7,276 nt of DNA from Oscillospiraceae bacterium (GTDB taxonomy: Bacteria; Bacillota; Clostridia; Oscillospirales; Oscillospiraceae). Numbering within the stretch: the stretch's first letter is position 1; each line of letters opens with the position of its first letter. The stretch lies in NCBI GenBank assembly GCA_029067025.1, contig JAIEFH010000175.1, positions 1-7,276 on the forward strand, given 5' to 3'. A program made the translations under genes and the position numbers. Below, one piece after another: positions 1-5,484 of this stretch. Below the pieces are notes generated by a model that saw only the letters and a program-made list of their open reading frames with translations, ran no database searches and had not been told where the DNA came from.

Positions 1-1295
1 GCGCGCCCTTTGGCCCCGGCCCCGCCGCCGCGCTGCGTGAGGCGCTGGCCCTGGCTGAGGAGTGGGGGCTGGCCGTGGAAAACCACGAGGGCTACGTGGG
101 CACCGCCGACCTGAACGGAGGCGAGGATGCGCTCCATATTTTGGGCCACTTAGATGTGGTGGCCCCCGGCGAGGGCTGGACGGTGACCAAGCCCTATGCC
201 CCCAAGCTGGTGGACGGCCTGCTGTACGGCCGGGGCACCGATGACGACAAAGGCCCTGTGGTGGCCGCCCTGCTGGCCATGAAGGCGGTGAAGGATCTGG
301 GGGTGCCGCTGAAGCGCAACTGCAAGGTCATTATGGGCACCAACGAGGAGAGCGGCTCCGGGGACATCGCCTGGTACTTCGCAAAACACCCCTACGCCCC
401 TGCCACCTTCTCCCCCGATGCCAACTATCCGGTCATCAACACGGAGAAGGGCGGCTTCCGCCCTACCTTCAAGCGGAGTTGGCCCGTCCAGGAGGCGCTG
501 CCCCGTGTGAAGTGGCTCCACGGCGGCATCCGGTTCAACGTGCTGCCGGGGGATGCCTCCGCCGGGGTGGAGGGGCTGACCATGTACGACATCCAGCCCG
601 TGGCCCGGGACGTCACCGCCCGCACGGGGATCAAGTTTACCTTTGCCCATGAGAACGGCGTCACGGTGATCCGGGCCAAGGGGGAGAGTTCCCACGCCGC
701 CTTCCCCGCAGGAGGCAACAACGCCATCACCGGGCTGATTACCCTGCTGTGCGCCCTGCCGCTGGCAGACGGGGGCTGCAAGGACGCGCTGCGCGACCTG
801 AACACCCTGTTCCCCCACGGGGACTGGAAGGGCCGGGCCCTGGGCATCGCCCAGAAGGAGCCTGTAGCCGGGGAGCTGACCCTGGCTTTCTCCCTGCTGG
901 AGATCACCGAGACCGGGCTGGAGGGCCGTTTTGACAGCCGCACCCCGTTGTGCGCCACCGAGGAGAACTGCCGCGACGTGGCCAAGGCCGCGTTCGAGGC
1001 AAAGGGCTTCGAATTTGAGGGCGTCCAGGAAAAGCCCCACAATGTCCCCGCCGACAGCCCCTTCATCCGCACCCTGCTGAAGCGGTACGAGGAGTACACC
1101 GGGCTGAAGGGCGAGTGCCAGGCCATCGGCGGCGGCACCTATGTCCACAATATCCCCGGCGGCGTGGCCTTTGGCTGCTCCCTGCCCGGCTTTGAGTCCC
1201 ACCTCCACGGCCCGGACGAGCGGGTGCAGGTCAGCACCCTGATGCTGTCCGCCAAGCTGTTCGCCCAGGTCATTGTGGATCTGTGTGGCGAATAA
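1..1295 (+). CDS. pepV: PepV/Sapep-type M20 dipeptidase, 5'-truncated by window edge
   Basis: A cytoplasmic, two-metal (Zn) aminopeptidase-fold enzyme that hydrolyses dipeptides, by family knowledge with broad Xaa-Yaa specificity. The reading frame is open from base 3 and about 430 residues are visible. PepV proteins are about 470 residues, so roughly the first 35-40 are missing. The family's metal and catalytic signatures appear in order: GHLDVV (His codon at 147-149), YGRGTDDDKGP (bridging Asp, near 226-255), TNEESGSGD (general base/metal Glu-Glu, near 337-360), FSPDA (near 412) and the C-terminal ESHLHGPDE (last metal His, near 1198-1220). Between them lies the dimerisation/lid domain, with the GESSHAAFP segment near 684. 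A GTG at 75 could be mistaken for a start, but homologous sequence (FGPGPAAALREAL) continues upstream in the same frame, so it is an internal Val. It stops with TAA, and the bidirectional terminator follows 9 bases later. The exact peptide substrate cannot be read from sequence. Confidence 0.93.
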   Translation, partial: APFGPGPAAALREALALAEEWGLAVENHEGYVGTADLNGGEDALHILGHLDVVAPGEGWTVTKPYAPKLVDGLLYGRGTDDDKGPVVAALLAMKAVKDLGVPLKRNCKVIMGTNEESGSGDIAWYFAKHPYAPATFSPDANYPVINTEKGGFRPTFKRSWPVQEALPRVKWLHGGIRFNVLPGDASAGVEGLTMYDIQPVARDVTARTGIKFTFAHENGVTVIRAKGESSHAAFPAGGNNAITGLITLLCALPLADGGCKDALRDLNTLFPHGDWKGRALGIAQKEPVAGELTLAFSLLEITETGLEGRFDSRTPLCATEENCRDVAKAAFEAKGFEFEGVQEKPHNVPADSPFIRTLLKRYEEYTGLKGECQAIGGGTYVHNIPGGVAFGCSLPGFESHLHGPDERVQVSTLMLSAKLFAQVIVDLCGE

Positions 1296-1304
1296 AAAGC
1301 GTGT

Positions 1305-1340
1305 AAAAGGCCCGCCCCGCGTCAGCGGGGCGGGCCTTTT
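1305..1340. terminator. Bidirectional intrinsic terminator between convergent genes
   Basis: A perfect 16-bp inverted repeat (arms 1305-1320 and 1325-1340) with a 4-base GTCA loop. The arms are GC-rich inside with an A4/T4 outer end, so either strand ends in a U tract after the stem. It lies 9 bases after the dipeptidase stop and 23 bases beyond the stop of the convergent uracil permease gene, and can serve both. Confidence 0.93.
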
Positions 1341-1363
1341 CTGCGTTCAGGGATGGGCATGGA

Positions 1364-2719
1364 TCAGGGATGAATGCCCCGGTTCTGATCGCCGGACTGG
1401 TTGACACCGAACTCGTAGTCATTGCCGGGAAGGATGGCGTTGAGCAGAATGCCCGCGATGGCGGCGATGGCCAGGGAGGTCAGGGTGATGGACGCGCCGC
1501 CCACCTCGAAGGTCAGACCGCCGGAGAAGCCCAGGCCGCACACCAGGATGACGGCGGCGATGATGAGGTTGCGGGAGTTGGTGAAGTCCACCTTGTTTTC
1601 CACGATGTTGCGCACGCCGATGGCGGAGATCATGCCGTAGAGCATGAAGCTGACGCCGCCCACGATGGCGGAGGGCATGGAGCCGATGATCTCAGCCATT
1701 TTGGGGATGAAGCCCAGCACCACGGCATAGATGGCCGCCAGCCGGATCACATTGGGGTCGTACACCCGGGACAGCACCAGCACGCCGGTGTTCTCGCCGT
1801 AGGTGGTGTTGGCGGGGCCGCCGAACATGGCGGACAGGGTGGTGGCCAGGCCGTCGCCGATGAGGGTGCGGTGCAGGCCGGGATCCTCGATGAAGTTCTC
1901 CCCCACGGTGGCGGAGATGGCGGACATATCGCCGATGTGCTCCATCATGGCGGCGATGGCGATGGGGGCCATGACCAGGATGGCGGACAGGTCAAACTTG
2001 GCAAACTGGAAGGGGGGCAGGCCGATCCAGCCCGCGTCGGCCACAGCGGCGAAGTTCAGAAGGGACTGGCCGTCGGCAGTGGTGACGCCGGCGGCGTTCA
2101 TGATGAGGGCGGCGACATAGGCCACCACCACGCCCAGCAGGATGGGGATGATCTTCAGCATCCCCTTGCCCCAGATGTTGAACACCACGATTACCGCCAG
2201 GGCGATGATGGCCAGGGGCCAGCAGGTGGAGGCGTTGGACACGGCGGAGGGGGCCAGGTTCAGGCCAATGCAGATGATGATGGGGCCGGTGACCACCGGG
2301 GGCAGGAAGCGCATGACCTTGTGTACGCCCACCACCTTGACCAGCAAGGCCAGCACCAGGTACAGCAGGCCGGCCACCACGATGCCGCCGCAGGCGTATT
2401 GGAGCTTCTCGGCGGCGGGCATGTTGGCATAAATGCCCTGGTCCAGCTTGGACACGGTTTCAAAGCCGCCCAGGAAGGCAAAGGAGGAGCCCAGGAAGGC
2501 GGGCACCCTCAGCTTGGAGCAGATGTGGAAAAACAGGGTGCCGACGCCGGCGAAGAACAGGGTGGTCTGGATGTTCAGGGGCAGGCCATACTGGCTGCTG
2601 ACGATGATGGGCACCAGGATGGTGGCGCCGAACATGGCGAACATATGCTGCACACCCAACAGCAGCATTTTGGGCAGGCCCAGGGTGCGGGCGTCGCGGA
2701 TGGCTTCTTGATTGTTCAT
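1364..2719 (-). CDS. uraA: UraA-type uracil (nucleobase) permease, NCS2 family
   Basis: A cytoplasmic-membrane symporter that imports uracil (possibly another nucleobase) for pyrimidine salvage. The 451-residue product is hydrophobic throughout, as expected for the 14-segment NCS2 fold. It carries the N-terminal signature VQHMFAMFGATILVP (residues 23-37), the first substrate motif MMEHIGD (E260) and the second, NTTYGENTG (E309). By spacing, E260 and E309 match the uracil-binding Glu241 and Glu290 of E. coli UraA, while the residue matching His245 is Asp264. The start at 2719 (MNNQEAIRDA) is preceded by GAGGGAGAG with 6 bases between. An in-frame GTG start at 2764 is possible but lies inside the attenuator hairpin and has no ribosome binding site. 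The gene has its own promoter, leader ORF and attenuator at 2747-2908, which suggest control by pyrimidine supply. Assignment to NCS2 is firm; uracil as substrate is likely from similarity and from the type of leader. Confidence 0.92.
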   Translation of the reverse strand: MNNQEAIRDARTLGLPKMLLLGVQHMFAMFGATILVPIIVSSQYGLPLNIQTTLFFAGVGTLFFHICSKLRVPAFLGSSFAFLGGFETVSKLDQGIYANMPAAEKLQYACGGIVVAGLLYLVLALLVKVVGVHKVMRFLPPVVTGPIIICIGLNLAPSAVSNASTCWPLAIIALAVIVVFNIWGKGMLKIIPILLGVVVAYVAALIMNAAGVTTADGQSLLNFAAVADAGWIGLPPFQFAKFDLSAILVMAPIAIAAMMEHIGDMSAISATVGENFIEDPGLHRTLIGDGLATTLSAMFGGPANTTYGENTGVLVLSRVYDPNVIRLAAIYAVVLGFIPKMAEIIGSMPSAIVGGVSFMLYGMISAIGVRNIVENKVDFTNSRNLIIAAVILVCGLGFSGGLTFEVGGASITLTSLAIAAIAGILLNAILPGNDYEFGVNQSGDQNRGIHP

Positions 2720-2746
2720 ACTCAACTCTCCCTCATGTAAATTCGC

Positions 2747-2780
2747 AAAAAAAGAGGCAACCACCCAACGGCGATTGCCT
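2747..2780 (-). terminator. Intrinsic terminator acting as attenuator upstream of uraA
   Basis: On the minus strand the stem runs from 2780 to 2755: AGGCAATCGCC, loop GTTG, then GGGTGGTTGCCT shifted to give 11 pairs (9 Watson-Crick, 2 G-U). One base later comes a run of seven T (2753-2747). The first base of the stem is the last base of the leader ORF's TAA stop. It lies between the uraA promoter and the uraA start, 28 bases before the uraA ATG, so it must be read through for the permease to be made. Confidence 0.8.
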
Positions 2781-2851
2781 TAAAAAGAGAAATAGAAACG
2801 ATACGCCCGCAGGCCGGACGTTTTGAAAAACAGCGGCGTAGGCTTGCGCAT
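2780..2851 (-). CDS. Leader peptide of uraA, 23 residues
   Basis: A short ORF (ATG at 2851, TAA at 2782-2780). It begins MRKPTPLFF and ends YRFYFSF. Its support is positional: an AGGAGGGG ribosome binding site stands at good distance upstream, a promoter lies just before that, and the stop codon touches the attenuator stem. The last eight codons plus stop (2803-2780) are very U-rich, 15 T in 24 bases on the coding strand. Five Phe and two Tyr codons follow from this composition, so the peptide sequence itself is probably unimportant. The act of translating the U-rich tract next to RNA polymerase would matter. A TACGCC/GGCGTA pair (2840-2835 with 2807-2802) could form a pause hairpin just before the tract. 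The alternative is Phe-codon attenuation, but the downstream gene is a nucleobase permease and I see no clear antiterminator. Confidence 0.65.
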   Translation of the reverse strand: MRKPTPLFFKTSGLRAYRFYFSF

Positions 2852-2857
2852 ATCGTT

Positions 2858-2865
2858 CCCCTCCT
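2858..2865 (-). promoter_or_regulatory. Strong ribosome binding site of the uraA leader peptide
   Basis: Minus strand AGGAGGGG with AACGAT before the ATG at 2851; 8 bases separate AGGAGG from the start codon. It matches the anti-Shine-Dalgarno better than the site in front of uraA itself, which argues that the small ORF is translated. Confidence 0.7.
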
Positions 2866-2879
2866 TTTGCGTTCGGTAT

Positions 2880-2908
2880 ATGATACCAAAAGCCGACAAA
2901 GTTTGCAA
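2880..2908 (-). promoter_or_regulatory. Promoter of uraA (sigma-A type, extended -10)
   Basis: Minus strand -35 TTGCAA (2908-2903), a 17-base spacer, -10 TATCAT (2885-2880), with TGG directly before the -10 giving an extended -10. Transcription should begin near A2873, leaving about 21 bases before the leader ATG. The -10 sits inside a small inverted repeat GGTAT-ATG-ATACC (2875-2887), which could be an operator or chance. Confidence 0.72.
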
Positions 2909-2924
2909 GCTGGAATATTGCACG

Positions 2925-2955
2925 AAAACCGCCCGGCTGTGCCGGGCGGTTTTTT
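2925..2955 (-). terminator. Second hairpin terminator downstream of the ABC operon
   Basis: A perfect 13-bp stem (2925-2937 with 2941-2953), 3-base loop. On the minus strand it is followed by TTTT before CGTG. On the plus strand it is followed by T up to 2955. It stands directly after the stop codon of the ATPase 3'-end remnant and 17 bases before the uraA -35, so it separates the ABC operon from uraA. Confidence 0.82.
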
Positions 2956-2998
2956 ATAATACCTTGGACAAAAAGCCAATGGCGCGCTGCTCCTGGAA
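2954..2998 (-). pseudogene. Duplicated 3'-end remnant of the ABC ATPase gene
   Basis: Read on the minus strand, this piece encodes FQEQRAIGFLSKVL followed by TAA. The intact ATPase upstream ends KEQRTIDFLSKVL followed by TGA. The DNA matches at 34 of 38 aligned bases (2957-2994 against 3044-3081), the four differences all C/T transitions and two of them silent. No start or other ATPase sequence is attached. A 9-base direct repeat, CTGGAATAT on the plus strand, flanks the remnant and its hairpin (2910-2918 and 2993-3001). It is best read as the scar of a tandem duplication, or of a second ATPase copy otherwise lost. Confidence 0.75.
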
Positions 2999-3005
2999 TA
3001 TGCGC

Positions 3006-3041
3006 AACACTCCCCACCCCGCAGGGGTGGGGAGTGTTTTT
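3006..3041. terminator. Hairpin immediately after the ABC ATPase gene
   Basis: A perfect 15-bp stem (3006-3020 with 3024-3038) and a GCA loop, beginning 2 bases beyond the ATPase stop. For minus-strand transcripts only two T end the stem, so it is a weak terminator in the operon's direction, though it could protect the 3' end. On the plus strand the stem runs into five T (3037-3041), a proper terminator against antisense transcription. Confidence 0.7.
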
Positions 3042-3763
3042 CACAATACTTTGGACAAAAAGTCAATGGTGCGCTGCTCCTTGGGATTGGCGAAAAAGGC
3101 GTGGGGCTCGTTTTGCTCCAGGATCTTGCCCTCGTCCATGAACAGCACCCGGGTGCCCACCTCCCGGGCGAAGCCCATCTCGTGGGTGACCACCACCATG
3201 GTCATGCCCTCATGGGCCAGCTCCTTCATGACGGCCAGCACCTCGCCCACCATCTCGGGATCCAGGGCGGAGGTGGGCTCGTCAAACAGCATCAGCTTAG
3301 GCTTCATGGCCAGCGCCCGGACGATGGCGATGCGCTGCTTCTGCCCGCCGGAGAGCTGGGCGGGGTAGGCGTCCGCCTTTTCCTCCAGACCCACCCGCTT
3401 GAGCAGGGTGACGGCGGTCTCGTCCGCTTCGGCCTGGCTCATGAGCTTGGTGCGCACCGGGGCCAGGGTGATGTTTTTTCGGATGGTCATGTTGGGGAAC
3501 AGATTGAAGTGCTGGAACACCATGCCCATCTGGCGGCGGATGGCGTTGATGTCCGCCTTGGGGTCGGTGATCTCCTGGCCCTCAAAGGTGATGGTGCCGG
3601 AGGTGGGGGTCTCCAGCAGGTTGAGGCAGCGCAGGAAGGTGGACTTGCCCGAGCCGGAGGGGCCGATGACCACCACCTTCTCCCCGGGATAGATGTGCTC
3701 GGAGATGTTGTGCAGCACCAGGTGGTCGCCAAAGGATTTGGTCAGATTTTTAACGTCGATCAC
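3041..3763 (-). CDS. glnQ: Polar amino-acid ABC transporter ATP-binding protein (GlnQ/HisP type)
   Basis: The cytoplasmic ATPase that drives the amino-acid importer encoded by the two genes before it. The 240 residues are the usual full length. All nucleotide-binding motifs are intact: Walker A GPSGSGKST (34-42), Q-loop VFQHFNLFP with Q84, signature LSGGQKQR (137-144), Walker B LMLFDEP (157-163, catalytic E162), D-loop SALD (165-168) and H-loop H194. The start is a GTG at 3763, with AGGAGG 10 bases upstream. It lies inside the permease gene, overlapping its last 14 bases, so the two are probably translationally coupled. A 14-codon copy of its 3' end lies just downstream (2954-2998). The symbol names the family; glutamine as substrate is not shown. 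Confidence 0.93.
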   Translation of the reverse strand: MIDVKNLTKSFGDHLVLHNISEHIYPGEKVVVIGPSGSGKSTFLRCLNLLETPTSGTITFEGQEITDPKADINAIRRQMGMVFQHFNLFPNMTIRKNITLAPVRTKLMSQAEADETAVTLLKRVGLEEKADAYPAQLSGGQKQRIAIVRALAMKPKLMLFDEPTSALDPEMVGEVLAVMKELAHEGMTMVVVTHEMGFAREVGTRVLFMDEGKILEQNEPHAFFANPKEQRTIDFLSKVL

Positions 3764-4469
3764 TTTGACGCAGCCTCCTTTCCAGCCTGCCCTGGAGCCA
3801 GGTGAGGATAATGCAGAACACCAGGTACATCACGGCGGTACCTATGTAGGGGAACATATACTCGTAGGTTTTGCTGCCTACCGCCTCCGCATAATAGAGC
3901 ACCTCGGCGGCGCCGATGGCGGAGACCAGGGAGGTGTCCTTGAACAGGACGATGAACTCGTTGCCTAGGGCGGGCAGGATGTTCTTGAACGCCTGGGGGA
4001 CGATGATAAAGCGCATGGTGTCCACGTAATCCAGGCCCAGGGAGCGGCCCGCCTCGGACTGGCCCGCGTCCACGCTCATTAAGCCGCCCCGGACGATCTC
4101 CGCCACATAGGCACCCGAGTTGATGCCCAGGCCCAGCATACCCACGAAGAAACGGTTGCGGCTGGTCTTGAAAATGATAAAGCCCCAGATAAGCAGCTGC
4201 ACCAGCATGGGGGTGCCCCGGATGACCGTGGTATAGATCTTGCACAGGACGTTCAGTACCCCGAGGGCGAAATTCCGCTTGCCCAGGCGCTGCTGGTCAT
4301 GGGCGGAGCGGATGACCGCCACCAAAACGCCCAGGATCACGCCGATGACCAGGGCGCAGGCCGTCAGCTCCAGCGTTGTGCCCATGCCCCGCAGGTAAAG
4401 CTTCCAGCGGTCGCCCGTCACAAAGGCCATGTTAAATTTTTTTGTGAAATCAGCCCAGAATTCCTCCAT
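3750..4469 (-). CDS. Polar amino-acid ABC transporter permease (HisM/GlnP family)
   Basis: The membrane subunit of the importer, acting as a dimer that binds the ATPase. It has 239 residues, typical for the family. It shows the early GTTLELT segment (residues 30-36) leading into the first membrane helix, RGTPMLVQ (84-91), GAYVAEIVRGG (119-129), the ATPase-contacting EAA loop EAGRSLGLDYVDTMRFIIVPQA (139-160) and KDTSLVSAIG (177-186). About five hydrophobic segments are visible. The ATG at 4469 has GGGGAGG 7 bases upstream. It is the second gene of the operon, 84 bases after the binding-protein gene with a terminator-like hairpin in the gap, and it overlaps the ATPase gene by 14 bases. The amino acid carried cannot be told from the sequence. 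Confidence 0.93.
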   Translation of the reverse strand: MEEFWADFTKKFNMAFVTGDRWKLYLRGMGTTLELTACALVIGVILGVLVAVIRSAHDQQRLGKRNFALGVLNVLCKIYTTVIRGTPMLVQLLIWGFIIFKTSRNRFFVGMLGLGINSGAYVAEIVRGGLMSVDAGQSEAGRSLGLDYVDTMRFIIVPQAFKNILPALGNEFIVLFKDTSLVSAIGAAEVLYYAEAVGSKTYEYMFPYIGTAVMYLVFCIILTWLQGRLERRLRQSDRR

Positions 4470-4494
4470 AGGCTCGCCTCCCCTAATTCTGTCG

Positions 4495-4525
4495 AAAAGC
4501 GGCCCCCCGCATTGGGGGCCGCTTT
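4495..4525 (-). terminator. Intercistronic terminator within the ABC operon
   Basis: A perfect 12-bp stem (4496-4507 with 4514-4525), 6-base loop. Minus-strand transcripts run into TTTT then CGAC. It sits between the binding-protein stop (4554) and the permease ribosome binding site. Partial termination or 3'-end protection here would give more binding protein than membrane subunits. Confidence 0.75.
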
Positions 4526-4553
4526 CCCGTGTCCTGCCGCGGGCAGGGATTGA

Positions 4554-5351
4554 TCACTCGGCGGGGATGTACTTGTCGATGATCTTCTGCACGGTGCCGT
4601 CCGCGATCAGCTCCTTCAGCGCACCGTTCACTGCGTCCAACAGCTCCGTGTTGCCCTTCTTGATGCCGATGGCGTAATCCTCGAGAACCCAGTTGCCTTC
4701 CAGGAGGGTAAGACCCTCGTTGGCGGCCACAAAGGCCTTGGCGGGCTCGTTGTCAATGATGACGCAGTCGATCTGGCCGCCCTTCAGAGCCTCTACTGCC
4801 ATGGCACCGTTGTCATAGGCGATGACGTGATCCTCGCCGTAGCCGCCGTTCTCCGGGGTGTCGGAGGCGTAGATGTAACCGGTGGTGCCCTTCTGGCAGC
4901 CGATCATCTGCTCACCCAGGTTATCCATAGTCACGTCGGAGCCTTCCTTGACGATGACCACCTGCACGCCGGTGGCGTAAGAGTCGGTAAAGTCCAGCGT
5001 CTCCTTGCGCTCCTCGTTGACGGTGACGCCTGCCATGACGATGTCGCTCTGGCCGTTGGCAGCAGCGGTGAGGGCGGCGGTGAAGTCCTGGTCATCCACT
5101 ACCAGCTCCAGGCCCAGCTTCTTGGCGATTTCGGTGGCAACCTCCACGTCGATGCCCTCGAAGCCGCCGTCGTCGGTTACCATCTCATAGGGAGGGAAGG
5201 CAGCGTTGGTGGCCATATGGAGCTTGCCCTTCTCCGCTGTGGTAATGTCTGCGCCGCCCTGGGCACCCTTGTTGGAGCAGGCGCACAGCGCCAGCACCAT
5301 AGTCATGGCCAACAGCATGGCCGCGAATTTCTTCATTGTTTTCATTTTCAT
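4554..5351 (-). CDS. Amino-acid ABC transporter substrate-binding lipoprotein
   Basis: The extracellular receptor of the importer, tethered to the membrane by a lipid. It has 265 residues: a short basic N-terminus, a hydrophobic stretch (F9-L22) and a lipobox L22-C23-A24-C25, predicting a mature protein from Cys25. A bacterial SBP family 3 domain follows: TNAAFPPYEM (48-57), GIDVEVATEIAKKLG (66-80), GVTVNEERKETLDFT (108-122) and CVIIDNEPAKAF (196-207). By analogy with HisJ/GlnH, R115 would bind the ligand carboxylate and D200 its amino group, so an L-amino acid ligand is expected. Two starts are plausible: ATG 5351, only 4 bases after AGGAG, or ATG 5345, 10 bases after it. The first is reported; the signal peptide works with either. 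It heads the operon behind a TATAAT promoter. Confidence 0.93.
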   Translation of the reverse strand: MKMKTMKKFAAMLLAMTMVLALCACSNKGAQGGADITTAEKGKLHMATNAAFPPYEMVTDDGGFEGIDVEVATEIAKKLGLELVVDDQDFTAALTAAANGQSDIVMAGVTVNEERKETLDFTDSYATGVQVVIVKEGSDVTMDNLGEQMIGCQKGTTGYIYASDTPENGGYGEDHVIAYDNGAMAVEALKGGQIDCVIIDNEPAKAFVAANEGLTLLEGNWVLEDYAIGIKKGNTELLDAVNGALKELIADGTVQKIIDKYIPAE

Positions 5352-5373
5352 TCATCTCCTAGATAGTTTGCGG

Positions 5374-5390
5374 ACTGGCCATCGGCCAGT
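5374..5390 (-). promoter_or_regulatory. Inverted repeat at the transcription start of the binding-protein gene
   Basis: ACTGGCC-ATC-GGCCAGT: 7-bp perfect arms with a 3-base loop, on the AT-rich background of the promoter region. It starts where transcription should begin from the TATAAT at 5402-5397 and ends 13 bases before the ribosome binding site. It could be a 5'-terminal mRNA hairpin or an operator at +1. Confidence 0.5.
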
Positions 5391-5396
5391 GTGTGC

Positions 5397-5425
5397 ATTA
5401 TACGCGATATGCAAAAAGAATGCAA
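5397..5425 (-). promoter_or_regulatory. Promoter of the amino-acid ABC operon
   Basis: Minus strand -35 TTGCAT (5425-5420), a 17-base spacer, and a consensus -10 TATAAT (5402-5397). Start of transcription is expected near 5390, about 40 bases before the ATG at 5351. The -35 lies in one arm of the inverted repeat 5418-5455. Confidence 0.75.
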
Positions 5426-5455
5426 GGGGAAATTTGAATAAAACCCCTTGCATTC
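5413..5455 (-). terminator. Hairpin terminator after the DUF2156 gene, overlapping the ABC promoter
   Basis: A perfect 12-bp inverted repeat (5418-5429 with 5444-5455, core TGCAAGGGG/CCCCTTGCA) with a 14-base AT-rich loop, followed on the minus strand by TTTTT (5417-5413). It lies about 90 bases past the DUF2156 stop. The long loop is unusual for a terminator, and one arm contains the -35 of the next promoter, so an operator role is also possible. Confidence 0.55.
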
Positions 5456-5484
5456 AGTGTTTTCATGAATTTTGACAGACTGAG

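Noticed and set aside
150..1208. A 352-residue minus-strand open frame opposite the dipeptidase gene
   Set aside because: The plus-strand frame shows every M20 motif in order; the minus frame shows none and is a GC shadow.
1370..2740. A 456-residue open frame on the plus strand opposite the uracil permease gene
   Set aside because: Its product is a low-complexity Gly/His/Asp/Gln-rich chain with no domain, caused by the GC-rich codon pattern of the real gene on the other strand.
2780..2851. Phenylalanine-codon attenuation by the leader peptide
   Set aside because: Five Phe codons are present but scattered and explained by the U-rich tract; the downstream gene is unrelated to Phe, and no clear antiterminator pairing was seen.
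2720..2880. PyrR-type RNA-binding attenuator for uraA
   Set aside because: I looked on the minus strand for the conserved PyrR binding-loop sequence and did not find it; a leader ORF with a U-rich tract fits better.
2910..3001. A mobile 83-base element bounded by 9-base target-site duplications
   Set aside because: The enclosed DNA is a copy of the neighbouring ATPase 3' end plus a hairpin, so local duplication explains it better than transposition.
2722..3066. Two minus-strand open frames of 103-114 residues between the ATPase gene and uraA
   Set aside because: They run through two terminator hairpins, the uraA promoter and the attenuator, in frames other than the leader ORF and the ATPase remnant, and show no family features.
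3101..3805. A 234-residue plus-strand open frame opposite the ABC ATPase gene
   Set aside because: Low-complexity Gly/His/Leu-rich product opposite a gene with all ATPase motifs.
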